From NCBI GenBank assembly GCA_963791615.1, contig CAWBTE010000006.1, positions 1,612,001 through 1,676,000 on the forward strand: a stretch of 64,000 nucleotides of DNA, written 5' to 3'. Under the pieces are notes generated by a model. It was not told the DNA's origin and did no database searches. It saw only the letters and a program-made list of their open reading frames with translations. Of the stretch, positions 19,545 through 27,633 are shown piece by piece (position 1 is the first letter of the stretch; each line of letters starts with the position of its first letter). This stretch comes from CAILZL01 sp963791615. GTDB lineage: Bacteria > Pseudomonadota > Gammaproteobacteria > Steroidobacterales > Steroidobacteraceae. A program made the position numbers and the translations under genes.

Positions 19545-20043
19545 TCAGCCCCCGCAAGAACATCTGGAAGTAAGTCACAATCTGCGGCACATGCTGCAAC
19601 ATTCGATGATCAGCAGCAATCACCTGCAGGGTCGCGTGGTGTTCTCTGGCATAGCGGATGCTGTTATCCACCGGCACCGTCTCATCATGCCAGCCATGCA
19701 CAATGCTGATGGGACAGGCCGCTGGCTGTGGCGTGTACTGCTCGTATCCCGGCATGTAGAACGCTGGCGCGAGCAGGAACAGTCCACGCGCACGTAGCTG
19801 GCTGGATGCTGCAGTAGCGACATGTCCACCAAGACTGGATCCGACCAGGATTGGCCGCTGCGCACAACCCGCCGCAAATTCCAGCAGACGTGTAACGCGC
19901 CGCGCCGGATCGTCAATGCCGCGATAGTCAACTGACTCGGTGCGATATCCCATGCTGCGCGCAGCCTCCGCCATGGCGACAATCTTGCTGCCCCAGGGTT
20001 CGCTGCCCAGACCGTGAGAAAAAATGATCAACAGGTCAGTCAT
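19537..20043 (-). CDS. Small alpha/beta hydrolase
   Basis: 168-residue single-domain alpha/beta-fold hydrolase. Visible: N-terminal LLIIFSHGLGSEPWG (oxyanion region), nucleophile elbow LVGSSLGGHVA with the catalytic serine, Asp in GWHDETVPV and His in AADHRMLQHV, a complete triad. No signal peptide. Similar small hydrolases are esterase-like with unknown substrates. Confidence 0.8.
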   Translation of the reverse strand: MTDLLIIFSHGLGSEPWGSKIVAMAEAARSMGYRTESVDYRGIDDPARRVTRLLEFAAGCAQRPILVGSSLGGHVATAASSQLRARGLFLLAPAFYMPGYEQYTPQPAACPISIVHGWHDETVPVDNSIRYAREHHATLQVIAADHRMLQHVPQIVTYFQMFLRGLNA

Positions 20044-20112
20044 GCATCACGTTGCAAGGCCATTCATTGACGCAGTGTACTCAGCTCACTGCACGCGCAA
20101 CAGCAGCGAGCG

Positions 20113-21690
20113 TTATCCGCTGAGCGGCATGCCCAGCATGGTGCTGGTCAGCTCGGCATCCTCAAAGCTGCTGGATGTTTCATAACGATTGACCGCCACG
20201 ATACGCGTGCGGCTGCCGGTCAGTGAATGGCTCAGCAGAAAGGTGTGATATTGCCCCGCTTGCGTACTGGCGAAGCCGACCAGAATCCGGACACCTGCTG
20301 CTGCCTCGGGTGCAATGGCGTTGATGCGCTCATCACACACCACGAAAAATTCCCGTCCGGGTTGGGCGCCGGAAAAAGCGCCTAACGCCGCCAGCTCATG
20401 CAGGAACGCATTGATCTGTCGCACCAGACGCGCCCACATTGACCGCCCGGGACTGGACAGCAGCACCCAACGTGTATTGCGCTGCAGGCCGCCCATGATG
20501 TGCAGTGCAAAACGCCGCGCGCCGAGATAGCTCCAGTCAGCCGAGGCATTGACTCCGCCTGCCAGAGTACGGCGCACCAGCTTGACGGGCGAGGCGCGAC
20601 GAATGATTTGCAGGCTGTTTATACCCTGTGCCGCAAGTCGCCAGCGGTCCAGCTCACTCAGTTCCACCTGCAAACGCAGGCCGGGACGCAGCAACAGCTC
20701 CGGCTCCGGTCGCAACATGTCCCATACCGGGCTCAGCACATCAGCATGGGAAAGCATGCCAGCCACTGCGCCACCATTGGCAAATACCGTCGTCCCGCCC
20801 CGCAGGCGATCGTGCGCGACGATCCGCGGATAGAACATCACCGCCTGTTCGGAATGAAAATTCAGCTCGCGAACACCGGCGAGCGCCGCAGTGACATCTC
20901 CCCATGATTGCGGTGGATCAACAATGAGCATGGCGTGACGTTCACGGCAATAACGTGTTGCCACCAGCAGGACACTCACGCCGATGTCCTGCTCGCGTGT
21001 CAGTGGCGGCAGGTAGAGAAAATCAAGGCGCTCGATGGCATTCAGTGCGAACAGGCCGGTGTTATCTGCGGCTGAGCCAATCAGATCGTAATCACTCAGT
21101 GGCACGCCGTCATTGCCATCTGGCCCGGAATTGACATAGCCGATCATTTGCTGCGCATGTCGCCCAGGTGTGGTGTCCGGCCGTTGCTGAGGCACCGCGC
21201 CAGACACTCGCACCAGCTTTGATTCCATCATCACCGTGGCCACAAAACGGCTGGTCGTGGGGTTGATGGACACCCGACGATAGGATTCCTGGTCTTCGAC
21301 ATGTTCTGACTGATGCATGCGCACACGCTGCAGCACCAGATTGAAGTAGTCGGTGTCGCTGTCAGCCAGATTGTCGTAGTCCACCGAGGCGCGCAGAAAT
21401 TCGCGGCTGCCCAGCGCCAGTGCTTCCAGCGTCAGCAGCTGCGCACCACAGGGTAACTCGATGGTTGCGGGATGGGCGCCATTCACCACCCGCACGACGA
21501 CGGCATGCGCGCCGCCGTGTTCAAAATATTGCTCGATGGCGCTGGAAAGGGTGCTGGGCTGCCACACGCCACCGAACACTCGCTGATAGTCAGCGAAACT
21601 GGTAACGCTGACCGGAGTATTGACCGGGCCGCGCAGCGTGCGGCCAACAAAGGCGGTTATGGTTGTGGAACTTGAGTTTGTTTGATTCAC
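20113..21690 (-). CDS. Orphan phage-tail sheath family protein
   Basis: 525-residue protein of the contractile tail sheath family. The N-terminal TAFVGRTLRGPVNTPVSVTS, the block SSAIEQYFEHGGAHAVVVRV and a C-terminal REFFVVCDERIN followed by a beta-rich end match phage and injection-system sheath subunits. Start codon is GTG, with no strong ribosome site. No tube, baseplate, spike, tape-measure or ATPase gene is nearby: neighbours are a small hydrolase on one side and, divergently, a c-di-GMP riboswitch with a SPOR gene on the other. It is therefore an orphan sheath, not part of a visible prophage. Its function outside a tail is unknown. Confidence 0.85.
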   Translation of the reverse strand: MNQTNSSSTTITAFVGRTLRGPVNTPVSVTSFADYQRVFGGVWQPSTLSSAIEQYFEHGGAHAVVVRVVNGAHPATIELPCGAQLLTLEALALGSREFLRASVDYDNLADSDTDYFNLVLQRVRMHQSEHVEDQESYRRVSINPTTSRFVATVMMESKLVRVSGAVPQQRPDTTPGRHAQQMIGYVNSGPDGNDGVPLSDYDLIGSAADNTGLFALNAIERLDFLYLPPLTREQDIGVSVLLVATRYCRERHAMLIVDPPQSWGDVTAALAGVRELNFHSEQAVMFYPRIVAHDRLRGGTTVFANGGAVAGMLSHADVLSPVWDMLRPEPELLLRPGLRLQVELSELDRWRLAAQGINSLQIIRRASPVKLVRRTLAGGVNASADWSYLGARRFALHIMGGLQRNTRWVLLSSPGRSMWARLVRQINAFLHELAALGAFSGAQPGREFFVVCDERINAIAPEAAAGVRILVGFASTQAGQYHTFLLSHSLTGSRTRIVAVNRYETSSSFEDAELTSTMLGMPLSG

Positions 21691-21949
21691 GCCAGTACTT
21701 GCATAAGCTTGACTTTACCGCCCTTGCCTTGCAGCCCTGTTCGGCAAGGTTAATTTACGAGACAAAACTACCACAGACCCGTCATCACGCTAAGTCACCA
21801 CGCATGACGCGCATTCAACCGGATGTACGCATGCACACAAACCGGTGTAACTGTCGCCTGCTGACGACTTAGGTTAAATGTCTGGTTCAATGGTCGTTTC
21901 AGACCGACATTATCACTTGACTTATCACAGTGACCTAACCAAGAATCGA
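21691..21949. promoter_or_regulatory. Divergent promoter region sheath / riboswitch
   Basis: Contains a rightward promoter-like pair, TTGACT at 21,917-21,922 and AAGAAT at 21,941-21,946 (18-base spacer). Transcription would then begin at about 21,952, right at the 5' end of the riboswitch. A leftward promoter for the sheath gene must also lie here but was not resolved. No gene is seen. Confidence 0.55.
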
Positions 21950-22034
21950 CGGCAGTGTAAATGGCAAACCCGTCGAAAGTCGGGGACGCAAAGCTTCCGG
22001 TCTAAGGGCTCAGCCTAGGACAGCGGGGTTGCCG
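21950..22034 (+). promoter_or_regulatory. Cyclic di-GMP-I riboswitch (GEMM-I)
   Basis: The aptamer closes with a perfect P1 stem (CGGCA 21,950-21,954 with TGCCG 22,030-22,034). Inside are the signature blocks ATGGCAAACC, a GAAA tetraloop, GGGACGCAAAGC, TTCCGGTCTAA and CAGCGGGGTTGCC, in the order and spacing of GEMM-I RNAs such as Vibrio Vc2. It lies about 190 bases upstream of the SPOR-protein start on the same strand, so it should tune that gene in response to c-di-GMP. The mode (on or off) cannot be read directly. Confidence 0.95.
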
Positions 22035-22037
22035 CAA

Positions 22038-22111
22038 AGAATCTGGCCCATACAATGGACAGATTCTGATGCAGATGACGGCCAGTTTCCGGCCAACTAT
22101 TCAAAGTCATC
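22038..22111 (+). promoter_or_regulatory. Hairpins in riboswitch leader (possible expression platform)
   Basis: Two structures follow the aptamer: an 8-base perfect stem AGAATCTG/CAGATTCT (22,038-22,045 with 22,060-22,067), and a nested stem GATGAC/GTCATC (22,074-22,079 with 22,106-22,111) enclosing GGCC/GGCC. No T run follows, so control at translation or by Rho is more likely than an intrinsic terminator. Confidence 0.45.
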
Positions 22112-22222
22112 GCATCTGTTGCAATCCTGCGCCTGCTGGCGTTTCCCGCTGAACTCCGACCTGAACTTTGCCAAGTGAAGTGCCAAGTTGAAGTGTAATG
22201 GCTTCGTGTTGGGGAAGACAGC

Positions 22223-23545
22223 ATGAATGAAGTTTCTCAGGTTACTCACGCTACGGAATGGACAACGCCCGGCGCCATTGGCATGCGTGGCGATTTGTTC
22301 GTCATCAATCTCTGCGCCTCGATGACGCCGATGTCCGCGTTGCCGAAGCAGCTCAAGGGATTTGAAAAATACCGCTTGTATCAGGTGTCCCGTCAGGAAG
22401 ATGGTCGGCGACGCTATCGCCTGCGACTCGGCTTCTTCACTAGCGAGGCCGATGCCGAAATGGCAGTCAGCGCCATTCGCAATATTTATCCAACGGCGTT
22501 TTCAGGTTGCATCACCAGCGAAGACCAGCGATTTCTGACTGACGTCCCGCCAGCGGTCAACGCACCCGCTGCCAGGAATGCTCCTGCCCCGCAGGCAGGC
22601 GCGCCGCCTGCAGCAGTTACCGTTACACCAATTATTGCCGCACCAGCACGCGCCGCCAGACCGGCCGCACAAACTCCAGTACAACCCCAGATGCCCGCAG
22701 CCCCTGCAGACATGACTGCTCGATATCCGGCGCTACAAATGCCGGCCGCCACCAGAACGCCTGCTGCCCCCACAAGAATCAGCACGGCAACAGCCGCCTC
22801 AACGCCAACCACACCCGCAGCACCTGCCGTGAAGCCCGCAACCAGTGCGCCACGAAACCGTGCGCAAATTGTCCCAGCTGCCGTCAAACCCATAGTCGCC
22901 GCCAGTATTGTTGAATCACCACGCAAGCAGGTGGATGCGCCTTTGCCATTGCGTGCACCGCAAATCGTCGACGACTACGTGCCGGTACTCGACTCAACAC
23001 TGACCATCCGCACGCTGACCAGTACTGAAGCCAGTGATCCGAATCGCGCCAAGTGGTTTGTGGTACAGCTGGCGCTGTCGGAACAGCCTGTGAATCTCGA
23101 CGCCATGCCCAAGCTGGATATCTTTGCAGCTTACAGTCTGTACTCGGTTGCTTTAATGGAAGGCGGCACCATCCGGCACGCGTTGCGACTGGGATTTTTC
23201 CGCGAGCATGTTTCCGCAGATGCAGTGATGGGCTACCTGAAGACTTTCTTCAACGCACCCACCGTAAATCAGGTCAGTGTCTCGGAGTACGAACGCTTCG
23301 CCGAAAGCAAACCTCGCACAGCAGCGCCCGCGCAAGACAAGGTAGTCAACCTGGAAAGCAAGCGCGAAACACCCGCTCAGGCAGTGAACCGACCCAAACC
23401 GCCCAGCCCGACTCCCAGCAGGAGCGTGCAGCCCACTGGCAGCCAGCGATCGCCCGTAACCAATGGCAATGCCACGCGCAAGCCGATACCAGCAACCCGT
23501 CAGCCGTCCTTCCTGTCACGACTGATCGGGCGGCAGCTGGACTGA
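22223..23545 (+). CDS. Double SPOR-like domain protein under c-di-GMP riboswitch
   Basis: 440-residue protein with two SPOR-like modules: one near the N-terminus (about 25-95, LFVINLCASMTPMS to RLRLGFFTSEADAE) and one near the C-terminus (about 275-350, WFVVQLALSEQPVNL to ALRLGFFREHVSADA). They are separated by an Ala/Pro/Thr-rich disordered linker of about 150 residues and followed by a basic, Pro-rich tail. No signal peptide or membrane helix is visible, which is unusual because SPOR domains normally act on periplasmic peptidoglycan. Ribosome site GGGGA lies shortly upstream of the ATG. The c-di-GMP riboswitch in its leader implies expression linked to surface or biofilm state. Confidence 0.75.
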   Translation: MNEVSQVTHATEWTTPGAIGMRGDLFVINLCASMTPMSALPKQLKGFEKYRLYQVSRQEDGRRRYRLRLGFFTSEADAEMAVSAIRNIYPTAFSGCITSEDQRFLTDVPPAVNAPAARNAPAPQAGAPPAAVTVTPIIAAPARAARPAAQTPVQPQMPAAPADMTARYPALQMPAATRTPAAPTRISTATAASTPTTPAAPAVKPATSAPRNRAQIVPAAVKPIVAASIVESPRKQVDAPLPLRAPQIVDDYVPVLDSTLTIRTLTSTEASDPNRAKWFVVQLALSEQPVNLDAMPKLDIFAAYSLYSVALMEGGTIRHALRLGFFREHVSADAVMGYLKTFFNAPTVNQVSVSEYERFAESKPRTAAPAQDKVVNLESKRETPAQAVNRPKPPSPTPSRSVQPTGSQRSPVTNGNATRKPIPATRQPSFLSRLIGRQLD

Positions 23546-23767
23546 CCCGGAATTCCTGAACGGGAGTTCACCCCGCATGTACGCCGCTTCTGGAATCAGC
23601 CGCCAGATTGCTGGTATCTTGCAGCCGTTATTGATCCATTCAGTTTCGGTGTGTTTTCCTTAGCCATACCAGCCGGGCGCGGAACCCTTTACACTGGAAC
23701 CCAACCCGTTATGGGCGGATTCATCATCGAAGCTGGGAATCCTGCTGTTGGCCATGAGGTGAACTTG

Positions 23768-24097
23768 ATGTCTGATTTCAAATTTGATCGTCGCCATTTG
23801 CTGAAGGGCGCCTTGCTGGGCGCCGTTACGCTCCGTGCCTTGAGCACCGAAGAAGCCAAGGCAGCCGCTGCGCTGGTAAAGCTCACGGAAAGTGACCCGA
23901 CCGCCAAGGCGCTGGGCTACCACATCAACGCCAAAACTGTGGACACGAAGAAATACACCACCTACAAGCCTGACCAAACCTGCCTTAACTGCGTGCAACT
24001 GCAGGCAGGCACGGGCAATGACCGCGGCTGCAATCTGTTCGCCGGAAAGTCAGTCGACATCGCTGGCTGGTGCCAAGTGTGGGTTAAGAAACCCTGA
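23768..24097 (+). CDS. High-potential iron-sulfur protein (HiPIP)
   Basis: Periplasmic [4Fe-4S] electron carrier. Start set at the ATG giving MSDFKFDRRHLLKG, preceded by GAGGTGAA; the open frame upstream is not coding-like. The Tat signal is RRHLLKGALLGAV. The mature domain carries the four cluster cysteines in the HiPIP pattern: CLNCVQLQ, RGCNLF and GWCQVWV. 109 residues in total, normal for exported HiPIP. The methionine aminopeptidase start follows eight bases after its stop. About 220 bases upstream (23,546-23,767) hold no gene. Confidence 0.93.
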   Translation: MSDFKFDRRHLLKGALLGAVTLRALSTEEAKAAAALVKLTESDPTAKALGYHINAKTVDTKKYTTYKPDQTCLNCVQLQAGTGNDRGCNLFAGKSVDIAGWCQVWVKKP

Positions 24098-24104
24098 TCG
24101 CCCG

Positions 24105-24860
24105 GTGATCGCCTGCACCGATGCCCAGCTGCAAGGCTTGCAGCGGGTGGGCAGACTGGTCGCGCAAGTGCTGGCTGCCATGCAGGCTCATGCCCGGTCC
24201 GGTATGAGCACCGCCGAACTGGATGAGTTCGGTGGGCAGATACTTGAACAGGCCGGCGCGGCATCCGCGCCGCGGGTCAGTTACGAATTTCCCGGCCATA
24301 CCTGCATCAGCGTCAATGAGCAGGCTGCGCATGGCATTCCGGGAGCACGCCAGCTGCAGGCCACCGATCTGGTCAACATCGATGTCTCGGCCGCGCTGGA
24401 TGGCTACTTTGCCGACACCGGCGGCAGTTTCGTGCTGGAACCGGACAACTCCGACGATTGCATATTGAAACAGCGCCTGTGCGCTGCTGCCCTGCGTGCG
24501 CGGGATGTGGGCATTGCAGCCGCCCGCGCCGGGCAACCACTCAATGTCATCGGTCGTCATATCGAGCGGGCAATTCATGCGGCAGGATTCTGCAACGTAC
24601 GCAATCTGAGCGGCCATGGCGTGGGTGCCGCACTGCATGAAGAACCCACGATGCGAAACTATTTTGATCAGCGCGACACGGAGCTGTTGCAGATTGGCCA
24701 GGTCATCACCATTGAGCCATTCCTGTCCACCAATGTCAGCCGTGTACGGGAACTGGACGATGGCTGGACACTGGTCGGCCGCCCCAGCTCACTATTCGCA
24801 CAGCACGAGCACTCGCTGGTAGTTACCCAGGGTGCTCCGTTGATTCTGACCAGGCTATAG
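24105..24860 (+). CDS. map: Methionine aminopeptidase, type I
   Basis: Removes the initiator methionine from nascent proteins. The five metal ligands are recognisable: Asp in NIDVSAALDG and FADTGGSF, His in LSGHGVGAALHEEP, Glu in ITIEPFLS and Glu in AQHEHSLVV. The start is taken as GTG at 24,105 (VIACTDAQLQGL), giving about 252 residues, close to E. coli Map. Reading further upstream would overlap the HiPIP gene in another frame. A distant paralogue of the essential housekeeping copy is possible. Confidence 0.9.
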   Translation: MIACTDAQLQGLQRVGRLVAQVLAAMQAHARSGMSTAELDEFGGQILEQAGAASAPRVSYEFPGHTCISVNEQAAHGIPGARQLQATDLVNIDVSAALDGYFADTGGSFVLEPDNSDDCILKQRLCAAALRARDVGIAAARAGQPLNVIGRHIERAIHAAGFCNVRNLSGHGVGAALHEEPTMRNYFDQRDTELLQIGQVITIEPFLSTNVSRVRELDDGWTLVGRPSSLFAQHEHSLVVTQGAPLILTRL

Positions 24861-24865
24861 TCGCT

Positions 24866-25525
24866 TCAGAATCCGATGGATACACCCGCCAGCGCTTCGT
24901 ACTGGAAAAACGTACGCGCTTTGGCCGTCAGCACACAACCACCAGCGCAGAACAGGTTTGCCTGACCACCCATCCAGGTGAGATACCCACGCGCTTCCAC
25001 ACGCAGGCGCACATGTTCGGTCAGCGGCACTCGCACGCCACCACCCAGATTCATCGACCATCGTGTTGCGGCAGATAATCCCGCTGGCGGGCTGAAGCGC
25101 GTTGCCCCAATGCCACCGGCCGCGAACGGCAGCACCCATTCACCTTCAGCGCCCAGATCAACGGTACCGCCCAGATGCAGATACTCAATCTGCATATTCA
25201 CGGGTGAACCAGCATCTGTTTTGCTGTCCTGACGACTGAACAGCAGTTCGTACTGCTTGCCGTACTCGGCCGTACGCCAGTTGATAGCCAGCGCCAGACC
25301 GTTGCTGGCCTTCACATCCAGCACGTTACCGGTCGCCCCGATAAACTGACCACCCGCGCGATAGCTGGCAAACGGGGTGACTTCGAGCTTCGGCTGGGCC
25401 GCATTTGCCGCCGGCAATGAACCGATACCGAACAACATCCCGGTGGTTATGGCGGCAGCCCAGCCGCTGCCATGCAGGTTTGCGTATGTCATTGATATAC
25501 CCCAAGCGTGAAGCGGCATTTTCAC
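24866..25525 (-). CDS. Outer-membrane beta-barrel protein
   Basis: 219-residue exported protein. An N-terminal signal (AAAITTGMLFGIGSLPAANA) is followed by alternating hydrophobic strands and the terminal phenylalanine (ALAGVSIGF) typical of outer-membrane barrels; it resembles the OmpW/OMP_b-brl type. A second ATG 11 codons in (25,492, MTYANLHGSGW) is a likely alternative start. Two cysteines (FCAGGCV) could form a disulfide near the C-terminus. Convergent with map. Confidence 0.75.
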   Translation of the reverse strand: MKMPLHAWGISMTYANLHGSGWAAAITTGMLFGIGSLPAANAAQPKLEVTPFASYRAGGQFIGATGNVLDVKASNGLALAINWRTAEYGKQYELLFSRQDSKTDAGSPVNMQIEYLHLGGTVDLGAEGEWVLPFAAGGIGATRFSPPAGLSAATRWSMNLGGGVRVPLTEHVRLRVEARGYLTWMGGQANLFCAGGCVLTAKARTFFQYEALAGVSIGF

Positions 25526-25649
25526 TGATTTGCATGATAAAAACCGTGTGTCGCCAGCGACGCAGCATCTGGAAAGGCAAATGGTCGCGCCGCAAGGTCA
25601 AATCAGTCATGCTTGGCGTCGTTCTGGATGAAGCCGAATCCTCTTCCGC

Positions 25650-26678
25650 ATGCGCAATCGAAAAAAATCCCCCAGTGGCAGCTTTGCCCGCGCTCAACGC
25701 AGCGCTGGCGCCACGCACGCTGCGGTGGCGCGCAAACGACAGGCTGCCAGCGCGCCACGCAAAGCAGCCAGCAAGCCAGAACGCATGCCGGCCACGGCCA
25801 ACCGCAACGAACTGATTGCTCAGCCTGAGACTGCCACAGGAGTGAAAGCGCCGGTCAAGGGTGGCGTGCGTTTGCAGAAAGTGCTGGCTGATGCCGGCAT
25901 TGCTGCACGCCGGGACTGCGAACAACTGATCACCAAAGGTCGTATTCAGGTCAATGGCCGGAATGTTGTTGAGCTGCCCTGCTTCGTCGATCCCGAGAAA
26001 GATGTCGTGGCGCTGGATGGCGTGCCGCAGGATCTGAGTGCCAGCATCGTTCGCAAACGAGGCGCTGCTGGCGGTGAAACACGCACCTATGTGCTGATCA
26101 ACAAACCCAAGGGCATGATCACCACGGCACGCGACCCGGAAGGTCGCCCCACCGTCCTGCAAATGGTGCCGCATGCCATTCGCGAACGTGAACGCCTGTT
26201 TCCGGTGGGACGACTCGATGCGGATTCAACCGGCCTGTTGATACTCACCAATGATGGCGATCTGGCCTATCAACTGACACACCCGAAATTTGGCGTCGTG
26301 AAGGAATACCGCGTCACCACCACGGGGCTGGCCGGTGATGAACAACTGGAGCAACTGAAACGCGGTGTATACCTGCTCAATCCGGACAGTGGCGGCCAGG
26401 CCCGCGCCAAACGCACCAGTCTGGAATCGGTGCGGGTACTGAAGCGTTTTGTGGATCGCAGCCGGGGTGATCGCACGGTGTTATCAATCAAGTTGCGCGA
26501 AGGCCAGAACCGCGAAATTCGTCGACTGCTGGCGCGTGTCGGCCTGAAGGTACGCGAGCTGGAACGCATTGCGATCGGCCCATTGCGCGCCGCAGAATTG
26601 CAACCCGGACAGTGCAAGCTGCTCGGCAAACGTGATGTAGACCGCCTGCGGGCGGCTACCTTGTCCACTCAGGACTAA
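25650..26678 (+). CDS. rluB: 23S rRNA pseudouridine synthase RluB-like
   Basis: Isomerises a uridine in 23S rRNA (U2605 in E. coli). After a basic disordered N-terminal extension of about 65 residues come an S4 RNA-binding domain (VRLQKVLADAGIAARRDCEQ) and the RsuA/RluB catalytic domain with aspartate in FPVGRLDADSTGLLILTNDG and the later REGQNREIRRLLARVGLKV block. 342 residues. Confidence 0.92.
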   Translation: MRNRKKSPSGSFARAQRSAGATHAAVARKRQAASAPRKAASKPERMPATANRNELIAQPETATGVKAPVKGGVRLQKVLADAGIAARRDCEQLITKGRIQVNGRNVVELPCFVDPEKDVVALDGVPQDLSASIVRKRGAAGGETRTYVLINKPKGMITTARDPEGRPTVLQMVPHAIRERERLFPVGRLDADSTGLLILTNDGDLAYQLTHPKFGVVKEYRVTTTGLAGDEQLEQLKRGVYLLNPDSGGQARAKRTSLESVRVLKRFVDRSRGDRTVLSIKLREGQNREIRRLLARVGLKVRELERIAIGPLRAAELQPGQCKLLGKRDVDRLRAATLSTQD

Positions 26679-26701
26679 ACACAGACAAGCGGAGGTGTGT
26701 G

Positions 26702-27559
26702 ATGCGCTGGCGCGGAGAACGACAGAGTAGCAACGTTGAAGATCGTCGTGGCATGCGGGTGTCGCGCGGCGTGGGCATCGGTGGTGTGGGTGGCATCGTG
26801 CTGGGCTTGCTGGCCCTGTACTTCACCAAGGACCCCACCATGCTGCTGCAATCCATTACCAACAGTGGCGCAACCACTGAGCAAAGCGCTGGCCCCTATC
26901 AGGAAAGCGCCGCAGAAGCGGAGAGTAGTGGCTTGATCAAGGCGACGCTGGCCAGCACCGAAGATGTCTGGGGCCAGTTATTCACGCAGGCCGGCAGCCA
27001 GTACCAGCAACCAACGCTGGTGTTGTTCAGTGGCACGGTGAGTTCAGCTTGTGGCACCGCACAGGCAGCCATGGGTCCGTTTTATTGCCCGGGTGATCAA
27101 CAGGTTTATATCGATCTGTCCTTCTATGACGAGCTGAGTCAACGCTTCGGTGCGCCGGGTGATTTCGCACAGGCGTATGTGATCGCCCATGAAGTGGGCC
27201 ACCACATCCAGAACCTGCTCGGCACTTCAACCAAGGTGCAGCAGGCACAACAACGTCTCAGCGAAGCCGAAGGCAACGCCATGTCGGTACGACTGGAGCT
27301 GCAGGCAGATTGTTACTCTGGCGTATGGGCGTATCACGCCAACCAGAACCGGCAGATTCTGGAGCCTGGCGATACAGAAGAGGCGCTCAATGCGGCACAA
27401 GCCATTGGCGATGATCGCTTGCAGAAACAGGCTACGGGTCAGGTGGTGCCGGATTCATTCACGCACGGCTCATCAGAACAGCGCATGCGCTGGTTCAAAC
27501 GCGGCATTGATTCAGGTGATGTACAACAGTGCGATACATTCAATGCACGTAGTTTGTAG
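26702..27559 (+). CDS. Neutral zinc metallopeptidase (YpfJ family)
   Basis: Membrane-anchored peptidase of the YpfJ/zinc-metallopeptidase family. The start ATG is preceded by GGAGG with correct spacing. Features: cytoplasmic MRWRGERQSSNVEDRRG start typical of the family, one membrane helix (about 25-45), then a periplasmic domain with the zinc motif AHEVGHHIQNLLG and the downstream third-ligand region RLELQADCYSGVWAYHA. Length (285) is typical. Physiological substrates are unknown. Confidence 0.9.
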   Translation: MRWRGERQSSNVEDRRGMRVSRGVGIGGVGGIVLGLLALYFTKDPTMLLQSITNSGATTEQSAGPYQESAAEAESSGLIKATLASTEDVWGQLFTQAGSQYQQPTLVLFSGTVSSACGTAQAAMGPFYCPGDQQVYIDLSFYDELSQRFGAPGDFAQAYVIAHEVGHHIQNLLGTSTKVQQAQQRLSEAEGNAMSVRLELQADCYSGVWAYHANQNRQILEPGDTEEALNAAQAIGDDRLQKQATGQVVPDSFTHGSSEQRMRWFKRGIDSGDVQQCDTFNARSL

Positions 27560-27576
27560 TTAAGACAGACAACAGC

Positions 27577-27602
27577 GCGTCATCACTTGCAAGTGATGAC
27601 GC
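27577..27602. repeat. Perfect 26-bp palindrome
   Basis: Two 12-base arms (GCGTCATCACTT / AAGTGATGACGC) around a central GC. It lies between the metallopeptidase stop and hrpB. No T run follows, so it may act as a Rho-independent-like pause, a processing signal or a protein-binding site. Confidence 0.6.
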
Positions 27603-27633
27603 ACTTCAGCAACGCCAGTCAATTTTTCGCCGC

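Noticed and set aside
20113..21690. Prophage remnant around the sheath gene
   Set aside because: No other phage gene, integrase or attachment site is present within the neighbouring 10 kb.
23651..23767. Upstream extension of HiPIP
   Set aside because: The extra 39 residues lack signal-peptide features, and the ATG at 23,768 has a strong ribosome site directly before a Tat signal.
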